This document shows, piece by piece, positions 11,670 to 22,001 of a DNA stretch of 64,000 bases. The stretch is from Rhodocollybia butyracea (Eukaryota; Basidiomycota; Agaricomycetes; Agaricales; Omphalotaceae), in contig JADNRY010000247.1 of NCBI GenBank assembly GCA_015501585.1, forward strand, positions 27,383-91,382, given 5' to 3'. The notes below the pieces were generated by a model. The model searched no databases. It saw only the letters and a program-made list of their open reading frames with translations, and was not told the origin of the DNA. The translations under genes and the position numbers were made by a program. Within the stretch, counting starts at the first letter, position 1. The number at the start of each line of letters is the position of its first letter.

Positions 11670-12740
11670 TTAGGCTTCATAATATTGAGTGAGCTCCCCA
11701 ACATGAGTGGCAGGCTGACCTGAAGTCAAAGCCATGAGCATTGTCGTACTAGCAGGATCTGGATTAGCATGAGGGGGCTCCCGACAGTTGGCTCGGATAT
11801 GGCCACGTTTCCCACAGTTGAAACATGTGAGTTTGGAAACAGGGCGGCGCGTGCGAGCCATCAAGCCTTGAGTCTGAGCCATAGAAATATCCCCACCCGA
11901 TACGATGGATGGAGACTGGTTCAGTCCCTTGCCATAGGTGACATCAAAGTTCTGCAAGCGAGCAGTAACGTAGTTGATATCTGAAATCCTCGGATCTCCA
12001 TCGAGTTTCAAGATGATCGGTCGGTAGTCCTCTGGAAGAGAGACTAGAATACAAGCAACCATGAAGGATGTGGAGACAGGCTCGCCAAGGTTCTCCAAAT
12101 GATCAACAAGTTTGCGAATGGTGGATACATGGGAAGTGATGGAGATGGTTTCGTCCTTGTGAGACCGCATGATTTTCTCGTAGATGGAGACAATGGATCC
12201 AAGACCTTTAACGAGGTGATACTCGGCAAGTGCTTCCCACATTGCGAGTGGGCTGTCATCAATTCCCCTGACAATAGTGTACTGGTCCGGGTCAAGACGT
12301 TCGAATATAAGTCCAGCGGCTTCATCACTCTTCTCCTTCCATGACTTCCAAGTCTTAGTACTAATTCCCATCATCGGCTCTGGCGCTTTCGGCTTTCCAA
12401 TATCTTCAACATACTCTCCATTAGAATCTCTCTCTCTCTCCTCTCTCTCAACATATGCCAACAACTTCTTCTTCCTCAACACAGCTCTAGTCTGCATCTG
12501 CCAATTTCCAAACAAGTCCTCGGACTGGTCATCCTTCAGCATAATGGTGTTCAAGTCACGGCGAGTGTCCGGCATTTCGGCGAAGCTCCCACAGGAGTCA
12601 GTAACGGTGCGGCGGTAAACGGCTTCCCTCAGGAAGAGTCGATCTTCAATATAAACACGGGCGGCTTCCCACGGGAAGGGTCGGTACAACAAAAATAGCA
12701 AGCGGCTTCCCACAGGAAGAGTTGGTGACGGTACGGGCAA
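11670..12740 (-). CDS. Ty1/copia-type Gag polyprotein
   Basis: A 356-codon intact open frame. It has the copia Gag layout (UBN2/Retrotran_gag_2 type): an N-terminal part with NWQMQTRAVLRKKKLLAYVE, a helical capsid core (FERLDPDQYTIVRG.. MWEALAEYH..), and near residues 306-319 the zinc knuckle CFNCGKRGHIRANC (CX2CX4HX4C). The first ATG (12740) gives an unusual Pro/Arg-rich leader of ~55 residues; the second, MPDTRRDL, is nearer the usual Gag start. It would bind the element's RNA and form the particle. The frame has no stop, which agrees with the high LTR identity and suggests recent insertion. Confidence 0.85.
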   Translation of the reverse strand: MPVPSPTLPVGSRLLFLLYRPFPWEAARVYIEDRLFLREAVYRRTVTDSCGSFAEMPDTRRDLNTIMLKDDQSEDLFGNWQMQTRAVLRKKKLLAYVEREERERDSNGEYVEDIGKPKAPEPMMGISTKTWKSWKEKSDEAAGLIFERLDPDQYTIVRGIDDSPLAMWEALAEYHLVKGLGSIVSIYEKIMRSHKDETISITSHVSTIRKLVDHLENLGEPVSTSFMVACILVSLPEDYRPIILKLDGDPRISDINYVTARLQNFDVTYGKGLNQSPSIVSGGDISMAQTQGLMARTRRPVSKLTCFNCGKRGHIRANCREPPHANPDPASTTMLMALTSGQPATHVGELTQYYEA

Positions 12741-12795
12741 ACGGGCCTCCTCGGAAGCGGTGGTGATCGAGTACGTGGTTTAGTAAGCAGAGGCG

Positions 12796-12807
12796 GGGCC
12801 CATAACC
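12796..12807 (-). promoter_or_regulatory. primer binding site, half-tRNA initiator Met type
   Basis: On the coding strand GGTTATGGGCCC directly follows the 5' LTR. It pairs with the anticodon arm GGGCUCAUAACC of initiator tRNA-Met with one G:U wobble. The anticodon-arm position, rather than the acceptor end, implies a cleaved tRNA primer as in Drosophila copia. Confidence 0.6.
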
Positions 12808-13012
12808 TGTGAGCAATAGGTTTTGATGGGATAGAAGTCGATAACTCTATCTGAGGGATTTACGGGGGCGCGGAAACGGGGGGCACAAACGATCCCTTTA
12901 TTGGAAGTACGGTAGTCAATATAAATAGTAAAGTAATAACAAATACAGTAAGACACAGGGTGCTACTTGAGCCCGAAACAACCGTCGTCGGACCGGCGGT
13001 CCGTTCTCAACA
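12808..13012 (-). repeat. copia 5' LTR
   Basis: Partner of 11331-11535. It carries the promoter for the minus-strand gag transcript. GCAAG follows on the plus strand. Confidence 0.85.
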
Positions 13013-14394
13013 GCAAGAACAACAATGGGGAATCAAGAACTAATCTGAGCTTCAACCGCGATAAACACAATGAAACGCTGCCCGTACCATGGCTCTAGGT
13101 ACTAATTTTACGCACATAGATCCAGCGGAGCTCTCGCCGTTTGTCAATAATACGGCAATGTTCTCAATCGAAGAACCTAGCCCGTTTCTGAACCCCGTCA
13201 GTGCTGCCCATCTATAGCATTTTTCAACGACTAACTTGAGCACGCAGGCTTCATTGAAACGGTCCCGGTCAGACAGTACTCCTACATCTCCCTGCCGTTC
13301 CTTTTCACTTCAAGACCTTCGTGCTCCATCAGTAAGTGCATTCCTAGATAATATGTTACAAATGGTATAAACAGAATAAACAGCCTTTCGTCCAAACCAT
13401 AACCCCCTTTGACTCCTCATTGTTCAAGACCCCAATAATTCCGGTGACAAACAAGCATGTACGTTCACTAAGTTTTTGAGAGAGAAACTCCGCCCAAGAC
13501 TTCCCCAGGTTTTAATAACCAGACTGTGCATTAACGAAGCGCAAAAAACTGCCATCAAAAATACCTACGCCTCATTCCATCACTTCTCAGAAGAATATTT
13601 GCTTGATCAACTGCAGCAACAGAAAGCCCTGAAGAAACTACAAGAACTCAGGCTAGATTCAGATGCTCGCAAAGATCTTACCACGTGATGGAGCATTCGA
13701 CATTCAGTAAAATGGTCTAATAACATGCAAAAGCGTACTTTGTTTCAATGGTTCGTACACCACTTCAGTTACTTACTTATACTAATCATATATCAGCCGT
13801 TGCGGATACGACCATATATCTAGACAGAAACTGGAAGAGCGTAAAGGTGTCAGTCAATACAAAGAGGACTGGGAACGCTCTACGCCTTATCCGTTCACAA
13901 GCTGTCTTGCCCATGTAGAAATCATCGAGCATGATGGCAGCAGTATCAGCTGGATTGTGGGGATACTTGATCATAACGCAGCTTGCCAAAACGCTGTTCT
14001 TGAACGTCGCCCTCCGGTTCCGCTTCATGAACACGTATACGAAGTTGCTCTTGAACAGCTCTGTAATGGTGCAAGGTAAATTCAACTTCATGGGCTCAAT
14101 CATTCAGCTTATTTGTTTCAGTATAACTGCAATTCAGGAAAAGAATCAAGAGATGCTTAATACCAAGCTGTATCGAGACATGAAGACTTACAACCCCACC
14201 ACCGCTAATGTTTGTTACATATTCCTCCCGACGGACCATTCCTCTCTCTAATGCAAGGCTGCCAAAGGACTAGGAGTTGATACTCGGGAACTTCCGCAGT
14301 ATAACGTGGACGATTGGCTCAATCCTCATAGCCCAAACTTCAGGTCAGAGATCTCAGAAGCTGTTTTCCACTATTCCCAACGTGCAGAGTGCGG

Positions 14395-16237
14395 TATTTG
14401 GGTATTTACGTGTAGGTATGCGAAAGGTGCTATAAAACAACCTAACAAAAACACTACCGCACCTAACCAGACTATCGATATGTAAGGGAGCGAGGGCGGG
14501 TTGTCAGAGATTCCCCGAGGGAAAGCTTTGTAATATCGGATGTACGCGCGCGACTGCTCCAGGTTCAAGACTGTAGCGCTAACGTGGGTAACTAAGCTTA
14601 GACAACTCTTAGAACTAAGTCGAGAGAAGCCTAGTTGGGGTGTACGAGTGTACGAGGGAACCAGATGTGTATGTCCAAATCAATTAACCAAAACCAAAAC
14701 CAATACAACGAAACTAAGATTCTCCTAGGCAAACTCTGGCTCTAGCTAGAATAGTAATCTCGAGGTTTGTCAACAACCCTAGGCAAACTCTGGCACTAGC
14801 TGCTGTGACGCCGTAAAGTCCTCGACCAAACTCTGGGCCAAGCTACGATATTGTGAGTGAACTTAATCACTAGGAACTCGTACCACAATCTTAGCGGCTC
14901 GTCTAACTTCGTGAAGAAGTCAACTAAGGAACCCTCACTCTGGAGCCGAATAATCCCTTACTAGAAGCCGTCCCCTCTAAGGAAGCAACTAGATTTGAGT
15001 TGATCTGGAGTTCGAGAGAACTCTACACACTTAAATTCGATCAAGATATAAATGGGCTTTGCGAAGCGCGTGAAGTTTATTACTTTCTTAAGATAACCAA
15101 GTCAGGAGGCGTCACGCTACTGATCCCGTGGGGACGTTCTACGGAGCACTGGTCTTAGCAGTCAAGTCGAGGGCAAGAAACTTGTCTTATTGAATAAATA
15201 TATCTGGCTTATATACTGAGTAGAGAGAGTTTAATACGAAAAATAGACGAAACAGATACGGAGAGAGACGGAAAGAGAGTGGAACAGAGGAATCTGGCTC
15301 GGAAAGGAAACTCCAGCCTATATATGGTACACACGATAAAGAAATAGTCCATTCTTGGGTATATATCAGAGGTAAAATATGATTTCGTGAGGATTAACAT
15401 AGTTTTAGAGTGTTTTGATCCGAGCGAGGTTTCTCCGATTACTCCACAATTCTCCGGGGTCAGGAGTACCTTTGCGCTTCATGATCACTCGCCGCCCGGT
15501 TTCCCTTGGGTGAGTTTCATTCTATTCCTCGGATAGTTCTGTCCATCCTGAGTGTGATTAACATTCTCTCGAGAAGGCCTGTTATCTAGCTTTCCAACAA
15601 CACCACGTATGATAATCTCGAGCAACTGCGCTGAGTATGTACAAGTGATTCCCGATAGTCGGCTTTAACGGATAAGACCTCCCGTGTATGATTTCTAAGA
15701 TCAAATGTTTCGATTTGCCAAGGCTATCCCGGCGCGTAGCTTTCCGTAGGACCGCTAAGTATGTTTCTACCGTCCTCACGGTTACGACCGGTGCCGCGAA
15801 TAGACCTCTACGGTTTCCCTCGGGATTGTTCTGGTCCACTGTTACGGACTGTAAAGTCCACATCTTAACATAGCTCGTTGGGGGTCTTAGTGCGAGGGAT
15901 GCCTTCCCTCATAATTCCTTCCCTCGAGTAACGCGTTGGCTTAGTACTTATCCCGCTTCGAGATGTCCTGTAGTTTAGAGAGTCTACACTCTTTGGGTAT
16001 AACTAGATTGACGATCTAGCGTTACATCTCCGGGCAGCCCAGGTATCCTCGCTAGCTTGGCTCTAGGCTACGCTTGTGGGCGTACCTTCACGGCTTGCTG
16101 AGTATTATTGTTAAGTTCTTTGCCTCGGCAACAGCTATCACGCTCGGGCTCCGTATAACTCTCTTATTGCATTGTATAACACGTACAAAGTGTCAAAATG
16201 TACGGTTACACGCCTTAGGCCGATTTTAGGCCTAATA
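14395..16237. repeat. ~2 kb dispersed repeat, copy 2
   Basis: Same family and orientation as 3076-5148. It sits inside the MULE transposase gene between the codons for YSQRAE and GDRFKVC, and is flanked by GCGG on both sides (14391-14394, 16238-16241). It lacks ~270 bp of the middle part found in copy 1 and has a ~38-bp insert near 14467. The two independent insertion sites with 4-bp duplications show that the family transposed. Confidence 0.65.
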
Positions 16238-17102
16238 GCGGCGACCGTTTCAAGGTCTGCATATCCACTCCAGAGATGTGTGAAGCATCTCACAAGTATG
16301 CTCACCACTCTCAAATGGTGTTGGATGGTACGTTTGGCGTATGCAGTTCCCGACTCTTGCTATTTATTTCATTGGCTATTGACGAAGATTGCAAGGGCCT
16401 TCCAATTGCATTTTTTCTATTCTCAGCGTCCACAGGTGCCAAAGCGACTCATGCATCGTACAATACAGTAATACTTACCAAGCTCCTGGCCACTTGGAAG
16501 GCCGATATCATTCGCAGGTATGGTGCATTTGAGCCTCACTCGTGTATCACAGATACGGATACAAAGGAGCGCGGGGCTCTCTTGAACGTGTGGGCTTCAA
16601 TCATTCTCCTCCTTTGCAAGTTCCATCTTCGACAGTGCTGGACAAATCATTGCAAAAAGGCAGTAAAGATCAAAGTATCGGAATCCATTGGTTCGTGGGG
16701 TAATAAAGTCAATAATAATCTCTTTACTCTTGAGACCAAGTTCGTGCAGTTCTACCCTCATCTATTTTTATTAACGTATGATTTTAAGGCTTATCTTGAT
16801 GGTAGAGCACTCTAGTGCTACTACTTTAATTGCAAATCAACGCAAGTACCTGACTGGCCTACTCATGAATAACACAGCAAAGCTGGCAGCAGAGGGTGGC
16901 CTTGCCCACTGTTATGACCCGGATCTAAATCCTATACACCCAATCTTTTTTCTTCTGTAACCAACTATGAACACTATCATTAATACTTCTACTTAACATT
17001 TTACATTCATTAGTTATTCAACACCATTTGGGTTAATGCTGCACACATTCTTCCAGAACACCAGAATGATCTTTAACAGTCACTGCACAGTCTGCACAGT
17101 CA

Positions 17103-17373
17103 TGACATCATTCTAGCTCCACAACTATGATGTCATCTTGCTACTCCACAATCATGATGTCATTCCATTGCTCCGCAGTTATGATATCACATCACTGCTC
17201 CACAGCTATGACATCATTGCATAGCCTCTTTACATCAATGACTCAATATCAGTCATTGCACAGCCAGATATCTGAGTCAACTACGGTTCCGCATACATGA
17301 CTCAATATTAGTCATTGCACAGCATTACATAGTCAGACTGACTCATCTGCAGTATTTCCGCAGTTATGACTCA
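17103..17373. promoter_or_regulatory. cluster of bZIP-type sites in the LTR U3 region
   Basis: Five AP-1/Gcn4-type sites TGACTCA or TGAGTCA (17239, 17273, 17298, 17339, 17367) and four CRE-like sites TGACATCA or TGATGTCA (17103, 17128, 17155, 17209) in 270 bp, upstream of the TATA box at 17420. The reversed LTR at 37873-38948 keeps repeated TGAGTCA. They would suit control by a Gcn4/ATF-like stress factor; this is inferred from motif identity only. Confidence 0.55.
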
Positions 17374-17527
17374 AATCTAGTCATTCCGCAGCATTTCCTA
17401 ACTAGTACACATTGCACAGTATATAAGTAGTCTAGATTTACCAATGTACGTTAGACGTATTATTTTTCTTAAATCCAAACCCCCACTTGTTTGCTGTTAT
17501 CACTTGTGTGAATCACCAGACCAACTC

Positions 17528-17935
17528 ATTGTATCTTGTTGAGCTATCTCCAAGCTACAATACACATTTATACATCTTGTTGAGCTAACTCCAAGTTGTA
17601 TCCACTAACATTCACCTGTTGAGCTATCTCCTAGTGAATACTTCTTTAATTGCCACTTGTTGAGCTATCTCCGAGTTGCAACTTCCTATTACTTGTTGAG
17701 CTATCTCCAAGTATTAGACATCACACTCACTATTACTTGTTGAGCTATCTCCAAGTACTAGACACCACACTCACTATTACTTGTTGAGCTATCTCCGAGT
17801 ACTAGACACCACACTCACTACTACTTGTTGAGCCATCTCCGAGTATTAGTTCTGATTCATATTACTGCTTGTCGAGCCATCTCCAAGGGTAATCTTATTA
17901 TTATTTGTCGAGCTATCTCCAAATAATAACTTCTG
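17528..17935 (+). repeat. array of ten tandem hairpins with conserved loop
   Basis: Each unit has the loop T(T/C)GAGC(T/C)A(T/A)CTC between complementary arms. The arms differ from unit to unit but stay paired: ATTGTA/TACAAT, ATACA/TGTAT, ATTCAC/GTGAAT, TTGC/GCAA, and TTATTATTTG/CAAATAATAA in the last. The array lies 100-515 bp after the TATA box, so it should be in the leader of the LTR transcript. Confidence 0.8.
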
Positions 17936-19476
17936 TGAGTTTCGTATTACAAACTAGTTACTAACTTTACTTGAGCCTAGTTGTTTGAGTATATATTTTT
18001 TGCCTAGCGGTTTCAACGAACGGAAAGGCTTGCTCTATAATCTCATTAATTTCTCTTATCATTTTTACTGCCGAGTTACGTACTGTGAAGGTTTGGACGA
18101 GACTATTGATCGAGTCATAACACCCACCTCAATTACCTTGATGCTAACTGGATGAGCCTTACACTCTGGCAGAGCTGGTCTGAGTGGGGTCAGTTAACCG
18201 CTGCAGCCGCAATAGGAATCCCAGTCGAGGGCATCATCCCTACTACTAATCACCTTGAATCATTCAACGCAGTTCTAAAGAGAAAATATATTCAACAGCA
18301 CGTACACTCTGGCCACCGTCTTCGGTTCGATATCCTTATCTTCCTTCTAATCACACAAATCCTCCCTCAAATATACAACCACCGTCATCTCCTACGGGAA
18401 CATTGTCGTTTCCTTAATGAACGCTTTTCCGTGGCTGCTGGGGGTCACAATCTCTTAGACTTACAAAAGAAGTTGGCCGAGTCCAAGGAAGAACGTTCCC
18501 GAGTTCTCCGAAGTGTGTGGATACCGCACGGGATATACAAGCAAAAGAGATTATTAGAACAAACAGGTTTCATGGTCTAGTTGTCACGCCCGAAAAGGAT
18601 GTATTCTCCTGCCTTTGTAGTTCCTCTACACCAGACATTTCTCCCTACGAGGTCAAGCTCTATCAAAACGGAAATGGATCCTGCAACTGTCCGGATTTCT
18701 ACAGTCGCGGGGGAGCTTGTAAACACTTGTGTGCGTTTTGAACTTCTATCGAGACGTGGGTGGCCCAGGGATTATGCGCTCCGCTGTGCTATCTGACAAC
18801 TCTTGCAATTGCCCAAGGAATAAAACAGCGCACAGAACCTCCTAGAGAGTCTACTCCCTCACTTGAGGCGGTACTTCCGCTACCTCTGCCTGTGGAAACA
18901 GTCGATGTATCTGCTTGGCGAGCTCTGCAAGCACTTGGAGGTGATATGAGCGTATTAGGTGGTGAACTCAATCATGAGCCCGATGGTGAGCAGGGCAGTG
19001 ATAGCGATTTTGATACGGGCGGTTCTGAACCCCTTGATTTGGTTTGTTCAGCTCATTCCTATAACAAATACGAATTTAATCCTGATCCCTTCTAGCCTGC
19101 AAATCTTCATGAAGGACAAAAAGCCTCGATTAATGCACAGATCCGTAATCTTATAACACACAAAGCTAGGTCCCTTCTTCCTCGACTATACGGAATGGAA
19201 AGCACATTGGCAGGAGCTTCCAATCTCAGTGAAACCCCTGAGATAATGGAGTTCATACATACGCTAGATTCTCTATCCTCCGCGCTGTCTAAGTTACTTG
19301 TTGCAGACACGAAAGCCTCTGACCCAGCTTCACCGCAGCAGCAGAACGATCCCATTCCCAGAATCAAGTCCCGGAAGCTCATTTGTGCACAATACGGTCC
19401 TATTCTTTGGGCTCCATCTCCGGAGATGAAGCAGATATGGAAGATCTCAAGGGGATACATTAGTTTATCTGTATAG

Positions 19477-20199
19477 GACAACGCCTTCAGACTACTTATA
19501 AACTACGGCGTAACTCACAAGTAGCTTGTCTCCTCAATTTGAATCGTAGAAAACAGCACAAGCCGACCTATTAAAAGCGCATTTCATCCTTCTCCAGTCC
19601 GAGTATTTGGTCCTTTCTGGACTGTGAGTGGAGGAGGAGGCGGTCAATTAATAATGGTGATTGAATTAGCGCCCATCACGTGGGCGCGTAACAAGGCGCT
19701 AGATTCCGTTGACTACCTTTCTTCTACCAACTACAACGACTGATAACGCTGGAACTTAGTACAGTTAGCTTAAGGTAAGTCTCTGCCCATATTCCTCTTT
19801 ATTTCAGCGCATATGAATAAACCCCAGAAGCCTCAGAGCGGCGAATCAGAACTTCAGTTCTGGATCCCCTCTGGGGTGGACGGGGTAACATTCGATGCAT
19901 ATGGACGCGCCTAGGAAGCCCTGTGAGCTTTATGATAGGCTGTTAAGGATGCAGGGCTACTGGTCCGGACCCTATCGGACCTAACTGCGTCCTCCAGTCT
20001 AAAAGTTAAGCTTGGGGCTTCCGGCGTATCTTCCTTCCCTTTTCTCCAGGATTGACAGGCTGATTAGAGTTATACCCTCATCTAGACACGGATAATTTTA
20101 ATACTTGATCTACCTATTAAATAACGCGGTAAGCAACAGACTGCGGTTCCCAGAGCCACCCGAATTGACGCTAGACTCTGCAGCGAGTTCAACCCCTTA
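19477..20199. other. spacer between MULE transposase and TET/JBP-like gene
   Basis: Holds the likely promoter of the downstream gene. A short open frame at 19812 (MNKPQKPQSGESELQFWIP..) could be its degenerate first exon: it stops after about 33 codons at a TAG where TGG would read on. Nothing else recognised. Confidence 0.3.
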
Positions 20200-21808
20200 G
20201 TGCCCCTCCTGGATTCGACTTTCTGGCACTTACTCAAGCATCTATAGCAGATGCACCTCAGATTCCCATAGGCAGGGACCTAGGAATTGACGAAGAAGAC
20301 GATTTGGGGGTAGACGAGGGGACGGGGTTCAAATGCGCGATAAACGCCGCTGCCAGACTGCTAACCGACGGGCTCGAGAACACGCAGTGTTACAAGCACA
20401 GCTTCCCTACTCCTACTTAGAACCTGCTTCGGATATTCTCTCTACTCCGCCGCCACTTCCGCCCTCCCCTTCCCTACTTTCAAAAGCCGCCACCTTACTC
20501 CAACCCCTCTTTTATAAGAAGCCCAAAACTCCTCCCCTCCCCTCCTGCCCCTATTCAAAGCCCAATCCCGCCGTTCAATCCCTTCGCAACTCCAAGCGAC
20601 GGGAGGACCAAAAACAAAAAGCAGAGGAAGAACTTCCGGCCTCAGGGCCTTCAAAACGAACCCTTGCAAATGTTCTGTCAGAGGGTAACACTATCGAAGT
20701 CAATCTAAACGCCCCCGACTTCGACGCTGCTCTGGGGGCCCACACCGCGAAACCAGGGACCAAAAAGCAACAGGGTTCCAAAGCAGATATGCGTCAGACT
20801 TATTCTCTGACTGAACTTCTTCAGCAGGGATTTCAGCATATCAAGTGGGATGGAATGTATGCCAATCTGTTGCCATTTGTCTCTTATTTTTCTAATTAGC
20901 CCCAATTACCTAGTACTCCGTTTCCCCTCATTGATTGCTTCAGCTGTATTGTTCGGGTTCTTGCAGGTCAACCTGGCTCCGGCTATGCTTCTGAGCTTAG
21001 CGATGCGTTTGAAGAGATGATGCGAGAAGGTAGAGAAGCTGGACTAGAGGCAACCTCGCCCGAAGGTGCCAGTGCGCGGGGTTGGTTCCCGGCCTTCAAT
21101 TGCGAGGCTAGCATGGGTATGGGCAATCCCCATCCGTCCAGCTGGATCCAAAGAATATGACGGAAGTTTTGGAGCGCCTTGTTGGCCGCAAGTCTGTGCG
21201 TAGGATGGCGATGTATCAGAACAGTAAGTTTTTCTGTATCTCTCATATTTGGATATTCATTCTCAATAGCAGCATTTTCTCTTTGGGCCCCGAGGGTCTA
21301 CAAGGTGTACGAAAATACAACGAAGACCATGTTGGAGAAGATGCCTAGTCTCCGGAACAACTTCCCGGGTGGAGTTTTTGGCGCTGCTGCGTTTAACTTT
21401 GGAGGAAACGTATGGACATTCAAGCACCGGGATTTCCAGAACTGGACTTTCGGCTGGTGCGCCATTACAGCACTGGGGAATTTTGATGCAACGCAAAGCG
21501 CGCAGCTCATTCTGTGGGAGTTGAAGCTCGTTATCGACTTTCCCCATGCATCCACCATTCTAATCCCCTCTGCCGTCATCACTCACTCAAACACCCTGGT
21601 TGCAGAAGGTGACGTTCGAACATCATTCACTCAGTACACCGCTGGAGCAATATTTCGTTGGGTTGAGAACAGATGTTTGACAGAGGATAAGTTAAAGAAG
21701 GCAGACCCTGCTCGCTATCGCCAGATGATGCAGGACAAGGCAACAGCTGTTTTTCGATGCTTAGGTCTATATTCTACAGTAGACGAGTTACTTAGTGAAA
21801 TACAATAA
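20200..21808 (+). pseudogene. TET/JBP-like 2OG-Fe(II) dioxygenase, frame-disrupted
   Basis: The C-terminal exon (about 21268-21808) shows a 2-oxoglutarate/Fe(II) dioxygenase pattern: HxD as FKHRDFQNWTFGWCAI (His 21425, Asp 21431), a distal His in AVITHSNT (21584), and an Arg nine to ten residues later in VRTSFTQYTAG. This spacing and FGWC context resemble the basidiomycete TET/JBP family, which oxidises 5-methylcytosine. Upstream parts (acidic region at 20200-20330, basic DKRRCQTANRRAREH from 20336, then RGWFPAFN near 21075 and MTEVLERLVGRKSVRRM from 21157) fit one gene. The frame breaks near 20333 and again near 21147, with a normal intron at 21224-21268. The catalytic exon is intact, so the breaks could be recent or assembly errors. 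Confidence 0.6.
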
Positions 21809-22001
21809 ACAATATTTTTAACACTTTTCAATGAGTTTGCATAAGTTACGATCAAGTTACAATTGCATTGGGTACGGTGATAAACGAGTGAGTACATACA
21901 GTCAATGATTTCTTTTTTAAGTATTAGAGCAATTAAGTAGTGAGGCACAATAAACACGCAGTGTTTTGTACACCATTAGCTAGCAAGGCACAGGTTTGAG
22001 T

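Larger units (their letters stand above)
11331..13012 (-). mobile_element. pol-less Ty1/copia element with LTRs and gag (TR-GAG-like)
   Basis: Two direct LTRs of 205 bp (11331-11535 and 12808-13012) differ at five positions. They run TGTGAGC..CTCAACA on the plus strand; on the coding minus strand they begin TGTTGAG. GCAAG flanks the whole element (11326-11330, 13013-13017), a clean 5-bp target duplication. Between the LTRs is only a gag gene; no protease, integrase or reverse transcriptase would fit in the 1.27 kb interior. On the coding strand the interior starts GGTTATGGGCCC after the LTR, complementary (one G:U pair) to the anticodon arm of initiator tRNA-Met, the half-tRNA primer used by Drosophila copia. 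AAGTGGGAG precedes the 3' LTR as polypurine tract. It must be mobilised in trans. Confidence 0.88.
16910..18122 (+). repeat. solo LTR with bZIP-site array and hairpin array
   Basis: TGTTATGACCCG at the left and CGAGTCATAACA at the right, with CCCAC duplicated on both sides (16905-16909, 18123-18127). It interrupts the MULE transposase at codons that rejoin as LAHLNYLDANW. 1213 bp, TG..CA ends and a 5-bp duplication define a solo LTR. In order: a U3 part with repeated TGACTCA and TGATGTCA sites (17103-17373), a TATA box TATATAAG at 17420-17427, then ten tandem hairpin units (17528-17935) with loop TTGAGCTATCTC. A second copy of the family, reversed, is at 37873-38948. Confidence 0.85.
13089..19476 (+). 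pseudogene. MULE transposase (DDE + SWIM finger), disrupted
   Basis: The coding parts can be read in order. The N-terminus starts MALGTNFTHIDPAEL (13089) and has an in-frame TAG at 13215-13217. A helical exon (13416-13688) reads FLREKLRPRLPQV. A Cys/His segment (13797-14074) ends in an intron; the next exon has an in-frame TAA at 14249-14251. The ~2 kb repeat sits at 14395-16237. The DDE core gives D in LDGTFGV (GAT 16324), D in ITDTDTKERGAL with CKFHLRQC after it, and E in TTNHLESFN (GAA 18257), with a solo LTR (16910-18122) in between. Then comes the SWIM finger CNCPDFYSRGGACKHL (about 18690-18740) and a C-terminal tail ending GYISLSV. Two stops and two insertions make it non-functional. 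The order of motifs is that of fungal MULE transposases. Confidence 0.85.

Noticed and set aside
3076..16237. The two ~2 kb repeats as LTRs of one 13 kb retroelement
   Set aside because: One lies inside the MULE and the other outside, each with its own 4-bp flanks, so they inserted separately.
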